64,000 nt of DNA from Microvirga terrae (GTDB lineage Bacteria > Pseudomonadota > Alphaproteobacteria > Rhizobiales > Beijerinckiaceae), in NCBI RefSeq assembly GCF_013307435.2, contig NZ_CP102845.1, positions 2,427,001 to 2,491,000 of the forward strand, in the 5' to 3' direction. The notes beneath the pieces were generated by a model, which was not told the DNA's origin, ran no database searches, and was given only the letters and a program-made list of their open reading frames with translations. Below are positions 41,906 to 50,047 of this stretch, one piece after another. The position numbers and the translations under genes were made by a program. How positions within the stretch are numbered: position 1 is the first letter of the stretch; each line of letters opens with the position of its first letter.

Positions 41906-42544
41906 ATGGGCATGCGCAGCGAGAGCTTCCAGGACTTGACCAGAGATACACATACCGGTCAGCGGCCGCTTCGCGTTGCGATCATCGAGGAAAACAGCAT
42001 CAGGGCGGCCATCCTGCTCGATGGATTGCGCGAGGCCGGGATACTGGACGTCGAGGTCATCGACACGATGACCAACATGCTCCGGCGCCTGAGCACGGTC
42101 GATCCCGACGTGATCATCATCGGGATCGAGAATCCCAGCCGTGACGTCCTGGAGCAGATGTTTCAGGTGTCGAAGCTCGTGTCGCGTCCGGTCGCCATGT
42201 TCGTAGACCGCTCCGACGGATCCATGATCCAGGCAGCCGTCGAGGCGGGCGTGTCGGCCTATGTGGTCGACGGTCTGCGCAAGGAGCGAGTGAAGCCGAT
42301 CGTCGACATGGCGGTGAGCCGCTTCAACGCCTTCGACCGTCTGCAACGCGAGCTGCTCGAGGCGCGCAGCGAGCTGGCATCCCGCAAAGTGATCGAGCGG
42401 GCCAAGGGCATTCTCATGAGAACCAGGCAACTCTCGGAGCAGGAGGCTTATGGCCTCCTTCGCCAGACTGCCATGAACGAGAAGCGGAAGCTCGTCGATA
42501 TCGCCCAGAGCGTCGTGACGGCGGCCTCCCTTCTGGAGAAATAA
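41906..42544 (+). CDS. nasT: NasT-type response regulator with ANTAR RNA-binding domain
   Basis: A 212-residue regulator. Residues about 22-140 form a response-regulator receiver-like domain (LRVAIIEENSIRAAILLDGLREAG, DVIIIGIENPSRDVLEQM). The C-terminal 60 residues are the ANTAR three-helix domain, ASRKVIERAKGILM, with AYGLLRQTAMNEKRKLVDIAQSVV. In relatives NasT binds leader RNA of nas genes and prevents termination, and is held inactive by NasS until nitrate is present. The true start is unsure: ATG at 41906 or 41912 both lie very close to the predicted promoter. It is followed two bases later by nasS. Confidence 0.92.
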   Translation: MGMRSESFQDLTRDTHTGQRPLRVAIIEENSIRAAILLDGLREAGILDVEVIDTMTNMLRRLSTVDPDVIIIGIENPSRDVLEQMFQVSKLVSRPVAMFVDRSDGSMIQAAVEAGVSAYVVDGLRKERVKPIVDMAVSRFNAFDRLQRELLEARSELASRKVIERAKGILMRTRQLSEQEAYGLLRQTAMNEKRKLVDIAQSVVTAASLLEK

Positions 42545-42546
42545 GC

Positions 42547-43842
42547 GTGTTGAATGTGGAACAGGCGGGGAGCGGCCCCGTGCGTCAGGCCGGATCGGTG
42601 AACGAGGCTCCCTCGGGCACGAAGGGGCGCCCGGTCCCGGAGCGGCTGGTCCGGGTCGGGTTCATTCCCCTGGTCGATATGGCGATCCTGGTCGCCGCCG
42701 CCGAGCAGGGTTTTGCCCGCCGCGAGGGCCTTCGCCTGCAACTGGTCAAGGACGTGTCCTGGTCCAACATCCGGGATCGCCTGGCGTTTCGCCAGTTCGA
42801 CGTGGCGCACATGCTGAGCCCGATGCCCATCGCGTCCCAGCTCCATCTCGGATCCAACCCCTATCCCTGCTTCACGCCCTTCGCGCTGGGGCGGGGCGGC
42901 AACGCGATCACGCTCTCGGTCGATCTCTATCGCGAGATGCAGGCGGCCGCCGGGCTCGACGGTTCGGAGGACGCGCTCACCAACGGCCTGGCCCTGAAGA
43001 AGGTCGTCGAGCGGAGACGGGAGTCCGGCCGGAAACCTCTCGTCTTCGCCATGACCTATCCTTTCTCGTCCCACAATTACGAGTTCCGCTTCTGGCTCGC
43101 GGCCGCGGGGATCAATCCGGACGCCGACGTGACCATGACGGTCGTGCCGCCTCCGCTCACGGTCGATGCCATGACGGCGCGCGCCATCGACGGATTCTGC
43201 GTCAATGCTCCCTGGAACATGATCGCCGTGGAGAAGGGCGTCGGTCGCATGGTGGCGACCAAGGCGGATATCTGGCCCTCCGCTCCCGAGAAGGTCCTGG
43301 GCGTCAGTCCGGAATGGGCGGAGGAGAACCCGGAGACCCTGTCGCGTCTCGTGGTGGCCCTCGATGCCGCGGCCCGATGGTGCGACGACAGGCAGAACCA
43401 CGGCGACTTGGCCGATATGATGGCCCACCCTGCCCATGTCGGGGTTCCGTCCGAGATGATCCGGCGGCTTCTCTCCGGGCGACTCACGGTCGACCCCAAT
43501 GGCAGAACGCGGCAGGTTGAGAACTACATGACGTTCCATGACCGGAGCGCGAATTTCCCGTGGCTCAGCCAGGCCCTGTGGATCTACAGCCAGATGGTCC
43601 GCTGGGGTCAAGTCGCTTACGGCGAGCTTGGTCTCGCCCGGGTCCGCGCCGCCTATCGTCCAGAGATGTACCGGCAGATCCTCGGGCATACGAGCGCTTC
43701 CATTCCCGCCGGCGACAGCAGGATCGAAGGCGTGGAGACGGAGTCCTTCATCGACGGACGCCGGTTCTCACCCGATGACATCCCGGCTTATGTGGCGGGC
43801 TTCGACATTCGCAAAGACCTCGGCTCCGGGGTCGCCCATTGA
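42547..43842 (+). CDS. nasS: NasS-type cytoplasmic nitrate sensor
   Basis: A 431-residue protein of the NrtA/NasS binding-protein fold with no signal peptide, which separates it from the transport protein NrtA encoded downstream. The body starts RLVRVGFIPLVDMAILVAAAEQGFARREGL and contains DVAHMLSPMPIASQLHLG, MTYPFSSHNYEFRFWLAAAGI, VVPPPLTVDAM and NAPWNMIAVE, all found also in NrtA. In relatives NasS binds nitrate or nitrite and releases NasT. The start codon is GTG, two bases after the nasT stop. The first 30 residues are unconserved. Confidence 0.92.
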   Translation: MLNVEQAGSGPVRQAGSVNEAPSGTKGRPVPERLVRVGFIPLVDMAILVAAAEQGFARREGLRLQLVKDVSWSNIRDRLAFRQFDVAHMLSPMPIASQLHLGSNPYPCFTPFALGRGGNAITLSVDLYREMQAAAGLDGSEDALTNGLALKKVVERRRESGRKPLVFAMTYPFSSHNYEFRFWLAAAGINPDADVTMTVVPPPLTVDAMTARAIDGFCVNAPWNMIAVEKGVGRMVATKADIWPSAPEKVLGVSPEWAEENPETLSRLVVALDAAARWCDDRQNHGDLADMMAHPAHVGVPSEMIRRLLSGRLTVDPNGRTRQVENYMTFHDRSANFPWLSQALWIYSQMVRWGQVAYGELGLARVRAAYRPEMYRQILGHTSASIPAGDSRIEGVETESFIDGRRFSPDDIPAYVAGFDIRKDLGSGVAH

Positions 43843-43942
43843 GCATTGCACCGCACACAACAAAGGCGCAGTGCACAAATTATGACCTTGAGCACAAGTT
43901 GGGCAGTCTGTACCTTTTCTAAGTGAGAGACGGGCGGGACAA

Positions 43943-43961
43943 CGAGGTTCGGACCCCTCTC
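43943..43961 (+). other. Leader hairpin A
   Basis: GAGG at 43944-43947 pairs with CCTC at 43956-43959 around the loop TTCGGACC. It is short and only moderately stable. Confidence 0.4.
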
Positions 43962-43967
43962 GACGAT

Positions 43968-44002
43968 GAGGCCGGTCAACGATGACGGGCCGTTGATGCC
44001 TC
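43968..44002 (+). other. Leader hairpin B
   Basis: An outer stem of GAGGC with GCCTC and an inner stem of TCAACG with CGTTGA, separated by a small internal loop (CGG opposite T), enclose the nine-base loop ATGACGGGC. Eleven pairs in total make this the strongest structure in the leader. Confidence 0.55.
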
Positions 44003-44225
44003 TCGAAGGCGTTTCCCGACAACGACGTCGCCGGATCAGCTGTGCCCGCGCCTGTGCGGCCTTCAGTTCATCTCGCGGCGTTTTTTGCGTTTCAGCCGGG
44101 TCTGCACGACCGGGCAACAGGCGATCTGCGTCCGATCGAGCCTCGCGGCTTCCGGCGGATCGGCCACGACGACGTTTCAATCGGTCCCGTCCGCGGCAGC
44201 TGGCGACAGGAACAGGGGAAGCACG

Positions 44226-45518
44226 ATGCAGACACCGAAGATCACCCGCCGAGACGCGCTCCGCGGAGCCGGCGCGGCCCTGACGCTCGCTGCCGCGAAG
44301 GCCGCCTTGCCGGGCGGCGCGTTCGCCCAGAGCGCCGAGCCGGAGACGAAGACGGTGAAGCTCGGCTACATCGCGCTCACCGATGCGGCCGCCCTGATCA
44401 TCGCCAAGGAAAAGGGTTTCTTCGCCAAGCACGGACTGCCTGACGCGGAGGTGCTGAAGCAGGCCTCCTGGGGCGCGACGCGCGACAACCTCGTGCTGGG
44501 TTCGGAGGCCAACGGCATCGACGGCGCGCACATCCTGACCCCGATGCCGTACCTGATCTCGACCGGAAAGGTCACGCAGGGCGGCGTGCCGACTCCGATG
44601 TACATCCTGGCGCGGTTGAATCTCGACGCGCAGGCTATCTCGGTCGCGGCCGAATACAACGGGCTGAAGCTCGGTCTCGATTCATCGCCCCTGAAGGAGG
44701 CTTTCGCGAAGAAGCGCGCAGCGGGCGGCGATCCGAAGGTGGCCATGACGTTCCCGGGCGGAACGCACGACCTGTGGATCCGCTACTGGCTCGCGGCCGG
44801 CGGCATCGACCCCGACAGGGACGTGTCCACCATCGTGGTGCCGCCGCCCCAGATGGTCGCCAACATGAAGGTCGGCACCATGGACGCCTTCTGCGTCGGC
44901 GAGCCCTGGAACGCGCAGCTCATCAACCAGAAGCTCGGATACACGGCGGCCAACACCTATGAGCTCTGGAACAGGCATCCGGAAAAGGCGCTCGGTCTGC
45001 GGGCCGCGTGGGTCGACAAGCATCCCCGCGCCGCGAAGGCGCTGCTCATGGCGGTCATGGAAGCGCAGGCCTGGTGCGACAAGATCGAGAACCGGGAGGA
45101 GATGTGCCGGATCGTCGGCACCCGCGCCTGGTTCAACGTTCCCGTCGCCGACATCCTGCCGCGCCAGAAGGGCGAGTACGATTACGGCATCGACGGCAAG
45201 GTGGTGAAGGACTCGCCCGGGATCATGAAGTTCTGGCGCGATCACGCCTCCTTCCCGTTCAAGTCGCACGACCTCTGGTTCATCGCCGAGAACATGCGCT
45301 GGGGCAAGTTCGAGACGAACACCGACGCCAAGGCGCTGGTCGACAAGGTCAACCGCGCCGACCTGTGGCGCGAAGCCGCGAAGACGCTCGGTGTCGCCGC
45401 GGGCGACCTTCCGGTCAGCGACAGCCGCGGCAAGGAGACTTTCTTCGACGGCAAGGTCTTCGATCCGGAGAACCCGCAGGCCTATCTCGCCAGCCTTCCC
45501 ATCAAGCGCATCGCGTAA
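44226..45518 (+). CDS. nrtA: Nitrate ABC transporter substrate-binding protein
   Basis: A 430-residue nitrate/nitrite binding protein. A twin-arginine signal, TRRDALRGAGAALTL, ends at AFAQS near residue 36. The mature part has LGYIALTDAAALIIAKEKGFFAKHGL, LTPMPYLISTG, MTFPGGTHDLWIRYWLAAGGI and VPPPQMVANM, typical of NrtA. It shares its fold with NasS upstream but is exported. AGGGGA lies before the ATG, which was chosen over upstream in-frame codons because it starts the Tat signal. First structural gene of the nas operon. Confidence 0.94.
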   Translation: MQTPKITRRDALRGAGAALTLAAAKAALPGGAFAQSAEPETKTVKLGYIALTDAAALIIAKEKGFFAKHGLPDAEVLKQASWGATRDNLVLGSEANGIDGAHILTPMPYLISTGKVTQGGVPTPMYILARLNLDAQAISVAAEYNGLKLGLDSSPLKEAFAKKRAAGGDPKVAMTFPGGTHDLWIRYWLAAGGIDPDRDVSTIVVPPPQMVANMKVGTMDAFCVGEPWNAQLINQKLGYTAANTYELWNRHPEKALGLRAAWVDKHPRAAKALLMAVMEAQAWCDKIENREEMCRIVGTRAWFNVPVADILPRQKGEYDYGIDGKVVKDSPGIMKFWRDHASFPFKSHDLWFIAENMRWGKFETNTDAKALVDKVNRADLWREAAKTLGVAAGDLPVSDSRGKETFFDGKVFDPENPQAYLASLPIKRIA

Positions 45519-45536
45519 ACCCCGGAGAACAGGCTC

Positions 45537-46439
45537 ATGGTCCATTCCGCCCGCGTCGTCGCTCTCCCGAACCCGAAGGCAGGACCGCCCGTCCAGCAGG
45601 CGGCTCTGTATCCGCTGGCGCCGAAGCCGGTCGGCGTTCTCTCTCGTGGCGCGCGCATCGGGACAGGCATCGTCAGGCAACTGGCACCGCCCGTTCTGAC
45701 CATCGCGTTCCTGCTCGTCCTGTGGCAGATCCTGGCGTCGAGTCCCACCTCGGCGCTGCCGAGCCCGCTCAAGGTGATCGACGACAGCTGGGAGATCATC
45801 GTCAATCCATTCAAGGTCGGAAATGGAATCGACCAAGGTCTGTTCTGGCACGTGAGCGCGTCCCTGGTCCGCGTCGGCTACGGCTATATCCTTGCTGCAA
45901 TTGTCGGCATCGGTGTTGGCGTCCTGCTTGGCCAGTCGACGCTCGCCATGCGCGGCCTCGATCCGGTGTTCCAGGTGCTGCGCACCATCCCGCCACTGGC
46001 CTGGCTGCCGCTGTCCCTGGCGGCCTTCCGCGACGGGCAGCCTTCCGCCATCTTCGTGATCTTCATCACCAGCGTGTGGCCGATCCTGATCAACACATCG
46101 GTCGGCATCCGCAACATCCCGCAGGATTATCGCAACGTCGCGAAGGTCCTGCGCCTGTCGCCGATCGAGTTCTTCACCCGCATCATGGTGCCGGCCACCG
46201 TGCCGCACATGTTCACCGGCCTTCGCATCGGCATCGGTTTGTCGTGGCTCGCCATCGTGGCGGCCGAGATGCTGATCGGCGGCGTCGGCATCGGGTTTTT
46301 CATCTGGGATGCTTGGAACTCCTCCCTCATCTCGGACATCATCGTGGCCCTGGTCTATGTGGGCGTGGTCGGCTTCCTGCTCGACCGTTCCATCGCGGCC
46401 ATCGGCCACCTGCTCACCCGCGGCACCGCTGCGCAGTAA
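45537..46439 (+). CDS. nrtB: Nitrate ABC transporter permease
   Basis: A 300-residue permease. A cytoplasmic N-terminal stretch of about 50 residues precedes some six membrane helices. The coupling loop is YRNVAKVLRLSPIEFFTRIMVPATVPHMFTGLRIG, typical of the nitrate/taurine/sulfonate (TauC/NrtB) family. VGVLLGQSTLAMRGLDPVFQVLRTIPPLAWLPL is characteristic of NrtB. It starts 18 bases after nrtA and is followed by the ATPase after 12 bases. Confidence 0.93.
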   Translation: MVHSARVVALPNPKAGPPVQQAALYPLAPKPVGVLSRGARIGTGIVRQLAPPVLTIAFLLVLWQILASSPTSALPSPLKVIDDSWEIIVNPFKVGNGIDQGLFWHVSASLVRVGYGYILAAIVGIGVGVLLGQSTLAMRGLDPVFQVLRTIPPLAWLPLSLAAFRDGQPSAIFVIFITSVWPILINTSVGIRNIPQDYRNVAKVLRLSPIEFFTRIMVPATVPHMFTGLRIGIGLSWLAIVAAEMLIGGVGIGFFIWDAWNSSLISDIIVALVYVGVVGFLLDRSIAAIGHLLTRGTAAQ

Positions 46440-46451
46440 GGAGGCGGCACC

Positions 46452-47246
46452 ATGGCCTATCTCAAGATCGATCATGTCGGCATCGCGTTCCAGCGCGCCG
46501 GCGCGAGCACCGAGGTGCTGCGGGACGTGAACCTCTCCATCGACAAGGGCGAGTACGTCTCGATCATCGGGCATTCCGGCTGCGGCAAGTCGACGGTGCT
46601 CAACATCGTGGCCGGCCTCCTCGAGCCCAGCCAGGGCGGCGTGCTCCTGGAGGGCAGGGCCGTGAGCGGCCCGGGACCGGACCGTGCTGTTGTGTTCCAG
46701 AACCACTCGCTGCTGCCGTGGCTGACCGTGCGCGAGAACGTGGAGCTTGCGGTCAACAAGGTCTTTCGGGGCAAGAAGTCGAAGGCGGAGCGCCGCGACT
46801 GGACGCGCCACAACCTCGAACTGGTCCACATGGCCCATGCGGAGAACAAGCGGCCGCATGAGATCTCCGGCGGCATGAAGCAGCGAGTCGGCATCGCCCG
46901 GGCACTCGCCATGGAGCCGAAGATTCTGCTGCTCGACGAGCCGTTCGGCGCCCTCGACGCCCTGACCCGCGCGCACCTTCAGGATCAGGTCATGGAGATC
47001 CACGGCCGGCTCGGCAACACGATCATCATGATCACCCACGACGTGGACGAGGCCGTATTGCTGTCCGACCGGATCGTCATGATGACGAACGGGCCGGCCG
47101 CCACGATCGGCGAGGACCTGAGAGTCGATCTGGAGCGTCCCCGCCGACGCCTCGAACTCGTCGGCAACCCCACCTACAACGACGCCCGTGCGGCCGTGCT
47201 GGAGTTCCTCTATGCGCGCCACCGGGCTCCGACCCTCGCAGCTTGA
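46452..47246 (+). CDS. nrtD: Nitrate ABC transporter ATP-binding protein
   Basis: A 264-residue ATPase. Walker A GHSGCGKST, signature ISGGMKQRVGIARAL, Walker B ILLLDEPFGALD, H-loop THD. It lacks the C-terminal binding-protein-like domain found in NrtC, so the NrtD form of the name is used. It powers nitrate uptake with nrtAB. AAGGAGG lies just before the ATG. The nirB gene starts 12 bases after its stop. Confidence 0.92.
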   Translation: MAYLKIDHVGIAFQRAGASTEVLRDVNLSIDKGEYVSIIGHSGCGKSTVLNIVAGLLEPSQGGVLLEGRAVSGPGPDRAVVFQNHSLLPWLTVRENVELAVNKVFRGKKSKAERRDWTRHNLELVHMAHAENKRPHEISGGMKQRVGIARALAMEPKILLLDEPFGALDALTRAHLQDQVMEIHGRLGNTIIMITHDVDEAVLLSDRIVMMTNGPAATIGEDLRVDLERPRRRLELVGNPTYNDARAAVLEFLYARHRAPTLAA

Positions 47247-47258
47247 AGGAGAGCGACG

Positions 47259-49709
47259 ATGCCCAAGAAGCTGGTCGTCATCGGCAACGGAATGGCCGCC
47301 GGCCGCGTCCTGGAAGAACTCTTCGAGCGCGTGCCTGGAGCCTACGAGGTCACGATCTTCGGCGCCGAGCCGCGCGTGAACTACAACCGCATCATGCTCT
47401 CGCCCGTCCTGTCGGGTGAGAAGACATACGAAGATATCCTGATCCACGACGAAGCCTGGTACGAGGCGCATCGCATCACGCTCCATCGCGGCAAGCCGGT
47501 TGTGGAGATCGACCGCGTCGCCAAGCGCGTGATTGCGGCTGACGGCACCGCGGCGGAGTACGACCAGCTCATCGTGGCGACCGGGTCGATGCCCTTCGTG
47601 GTGCCGATCCCCGGCGCGGCTCTGCCGGGCGTGGTCACATACCGCGACCTCGACGACGTGGAGAAGATGCTCGTAACAGCGCAAGGCGGCGGGCGGGCCA
47701 TCGTCATCGGCGGCGGTCTCCTCGGGCTTGAGGCTGCGGCGGGTCTGAAGGCGCAGGGCATGGAGGTCACGGTTCTGCACCTCATGCCCACGCTGATGGA
47801 ACGCCAGCTCGATCCGTCCGCCGGATACCTGCTGCAGAAAGCCTTCGAGGATCGCGGCATCGCCGTGAGGTGCAAGGCCAACACCCATGCGATCCTGGGC
47901 GAGACGCATGTCACCGGCGTCAGGCTCGACGACGGCACCGAGATCCCGGCCGATATCGTGGTCATGGCCGTCGGCATCCGGCCGAACGTGGCGCTCGCGA
48001 AAGCAGCCGGGCTCGACACCAACCGGGGCGTTCTAGTGGGCGACGACATGCGCACGAGCGATCCCGACATCTTCTCGGTCGGCGAATGCGTCGAGCATCG
48101 GGGGCTCTGCTACGGGCTCGTGGCTCCGCTCTACGAGATGGCCAAGGTCGTGGCCGCACAGCTCGCGGGCGACGAGACGGCCGCCTATACCGGTTCCGTG
48201 ACCGCCACCAAGCTGAAGGTCACCGGTATCGACCTGTTCTCGGCCGGCGATTTCGGCGAGGCCAAGGACCGCCAGGACATCGTCCTGCGTGATGCCGCGC
48301 GCGGGGTCTACAAGCGCCTCGTGCTCAAGGAGAACCGCATCGTCGGGGCGGTGCTCTATGGCGAGACCGGGGATGGATCCTGGTTCTTCGACCTCCTGCG
48401 CAGGGAGACGGACGTCTCCGAGCTGCGCGATACCCTCATTTTCGGCCAGTCCTACGTCGGAGGCGCTCCTCTGGACCCTACGGCGGCCGTTGCAGCCTTG
48501 CCGGATGATGCGGAGATCTGCGGCTGCAACGGCGTCTGCAAGGGCAAGATCGTGCAGGCGATCAACGAAAAGGGCCTGAGCACCCTGTCCGAGGTGAGGG
48601 CGCACACGAAAGCCTCGGCCTCCTGCGGCACCTGCACGGGCCTCGTCGAGCAGGTGATGACCCTCACCTTGGGAGACAAGTTCGCGAAATCGACCGTCGA
48701 GCCCATGTGCGCCTGTACCGACCTCGGCCATGACGACGTGCGCCGGCTGATCCGGGCGGCGGAGCTGAAATCGATCCCGGCCGTGATGCAGGAGCTCGGG
48801 TGGAAGACCTCCTGCGGCTGCGCCAAGTGCCGGCCTGCCCTGAACTACTATCTCCTGTGCGACTGGCCGGAGGATTACGAGGACGATGGCCGCTCGCGCT
48901 TCATCAACGAGCGCGTCCACGCCAACATCCAGAAGGACGGCACCTATTCGGTCGTGCCGCGCATGTGGGGCGGATTGACCAACCCGCGCGAGCTGCGCGC
49001 CATCGCGGACGTGGCGGAGAAATACAACATTCCGACCGTGAAGGTCACGGGCGGGCAGCGCATCGACCTGCTGGGCGTGCGCAAGGAGGACCTGCCGGCG
49101 GTCTGGGCCGATCTCAACGATGCCGGCATGGTCTCGGGCCATGCCTATGCCAAGGGCCTGCGCACCGTGAAGACCTGTGTCGGCAAGGAGTGGTGCCGCT
49201 TCGGCACGCAGGATTCCACCGGCCTCGGCGTCAGAATCGAGAGGTTCATGTGGGGCTCCTGGACCCCGGCGAAGGTCAAGATGGGCGTCTCCGGATGCCC
49301 GCGGAACTGCTCCGAAGCGACCTGCAAGGATGTTGGGGTGATCTGCGTCGATTCCGGTTACGAGATTCATTTCGCGGGTGCCGCCGGCATTCACATCAAG
49401 GGCACGCAGGTGCTCTGCAAGGTGGCCGAGGAGGACGAATGCATCGAGGTGATCGCGGCCCTGACACAGCTCTATCGCGAGCAGGGGCATTACCTCGAGC
49501 GCATGTACAAATGGGCCGACCGGGTCGGGGTGGAGTCGATCCGGGCCATGGTGGTGGACGACCTCGGCAAGCGCCGTGACCTCTACGAGCGCTTCGTGAT
49601 CTCACAGCGCAATGCGCAGATCGATCCATGGGCCGAGCGGGTCGCCGGCCGGGATGCGCACGAATTCAGGCCCATGGCGAACTTCACCCTGGCGGAGGCG
49701 GCGGAATGA
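47259..49709 (+). CDS. nirB: Assimilatory nitrite reductase, large subunit
   Basis: An 816-residue flavoprotein that reduces nitrite to ammonia with NAD(P)H. N-terminal FAD and NAD(P)H domains: VVIGNGMAAGRVLEEL and IVIGGGLLGLEAAAGL. A BFD-like [2Fe-2S] domain starts with CGCNGVCKGKIV near residue 421 and ends CGTCTG. The siroheme/[4Fe-4S] domain has Cys at about 640 and 646 (TCVGKEWC) and about 680 and 684 (GCPRNC). It works with NirD. Siroheme comes from cysG downstream. The end overlaps the nirD start by four bases. Ribosome site AAGGAGAG is strong. Confidence 0.96.
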   Translation: MPKKLVVIGNGMAAGRVLEELFERVPGAYEVTIFGAEPRVNYNRIMLSPVLSGEKTYEDILIHDEAWYEAHRITLHRGKPVVEIDRVAKRVIAADGTAAEYDQLIVATGSMPFVVPIPGAALPGVVTYRDLDDVEKMLVTAQGGGRAIVIGGGLLGLEAAAGLKAQGMEVTVLHLMPTLMERQLDPSAGYLLQKAFEDRGIAVRCKANTHAILGETHVTGVRLDDGTEIPADIVVMAVGIRPNVALAKAAGLDTNRGVLVGDDMRTSDPDIFSVGECVEHRGLCYGLVAPLYEMAKVVAAQLAGDETAAYTGSVTATKLKVTGIDLFSAGDFGEAKDRQDIVLRDAARGVYKRLVLKENRIVGAVLYGETGDGSWFFDLLRRETDVSELRDTLIFGQSYVGGAPLDPTAAVAALPDDAEICGCNGVCKGKIVQAINEKGLSTLSEVRAHTKASASCGTCTGLVEQVMTLTLGDKFAKSTVEPMCACTDLGHDDVRRLIRAAELKSIPAVMQELGWKTSCGCAKCRPALNYYLLCDWPEDYEDDGRSRFINERVHANIQKDGTYSVVPRMWGGLTNPRELRAIADVAEKYNIPTVKVTGGQRIDLLGVRKEDLPAVWADLNDAGMVSGHAYAKGLRTVKTCVGKEWCRFGTQDSTGLGVRIERFMWGSWTPAKVKMGVSGCPRNCSEATCKDVGVICVDSGYEIHFAGAAGIHIKGTQVLCKVAEEDECIEVIAALTQLYREQGHYLERMYKWADRVGVESIRAMVVDDLGKRRDLYERFVISQRNAQIDPWAERVAGRDAHEFRPMANFTLAEAAE

Positions 49710-50038
49710 GCGAATGGATCGACGTGGGCACGGTCGACGACGTGCCCCTTCTCGGATCGCGCGTCGTGCAGGCGCCGTCCGGTGACATCGCGGTCTTCAA
49801 GGCGGCGGACGGAACGCTCTTCGCCCTGCGCGACCGCTGCCCCCACAAGGGTGGACCGCTGTCGCAGGGCATCGTGCACGGCCATTCCGTGACCTGTCCG
49901 CTCCACAATTGGGTGATCAGCTTGGCGAGCGGCGAGGCGCAGGGAGCCGACCAAGGCTGCGCGCACAGGATCCCGCTGCGGATCGAGGGAAGTCGCATCC
50001 TGCTTGCCGCTTCCGCGCTCATGGCGCGAGCCGCCTGA
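49706..50038 (+). CDS. nirD: Assimilatory nitrite reductase, small subunit (Rieske type)
   Basis: A 110-residue Rieske-fold protein. The two cluster motifs are complete: Cys45-Pro-His47 and Cys64-Pro-Leu-His67, giving C-x-H and C-x2-H. E. coli NirD has lost these ligands, so here the subunit should carry a [2Fe-2S] cluster. The start ATG overlaps the nirB stop (ATGA). The gene is followed by nasA after nine bases. Confidence 0.95.
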   Translation: MSEWIDVGTVDDVPLLGSRVVQAPSGDIAVFKAADGTLFALRDRCPHKGGPLSQGIVHGHSVTCPLHNWVISLASGEAQGADQGCAHRIPLRIEGSRILLAASALMARAA

Positions 50039-50047
50039 GGAGGATGG

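Larger units (their letters stand above)
43843..44225 (+). promoter_or_regulatory. Untranslated leader before the nitrate transport/reductase operon, candidate NasT RNA target
   Basis: A 383-base gap without a gene, between the regulatory pair and nrtA. In Paracoccus, Azotobacter and Pseudomonas relatives this position carries a leader with hairpins bound by NasT and a terminator. Here two hairpins can be drawn (43943-43961 and 43968-44002) and a T6 run lies at 44081-44086. I cannot confirm the paired hexaloops expected of an ANTAR target. Confidence 0.5.

Noticed and set aside
44048..44086. A full rho-independent terminator in the nas leader before the T6 run
   Set aside because: I could find only short or distant pairings (CGCCG with CGGCG over 40 bases), not a compact stem directly before the T-run.
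44682..47909. A very long open frame (over 1000 codons) on the minus strand across the nitrate transport genes
   Set aside because: It is antisense to nrtA, nrtB, nrtD and the start of nirB, each with clear family motifs. Its own protein is rich in His, Asp and Arg without any domain, typical of high-GC antisense frames.
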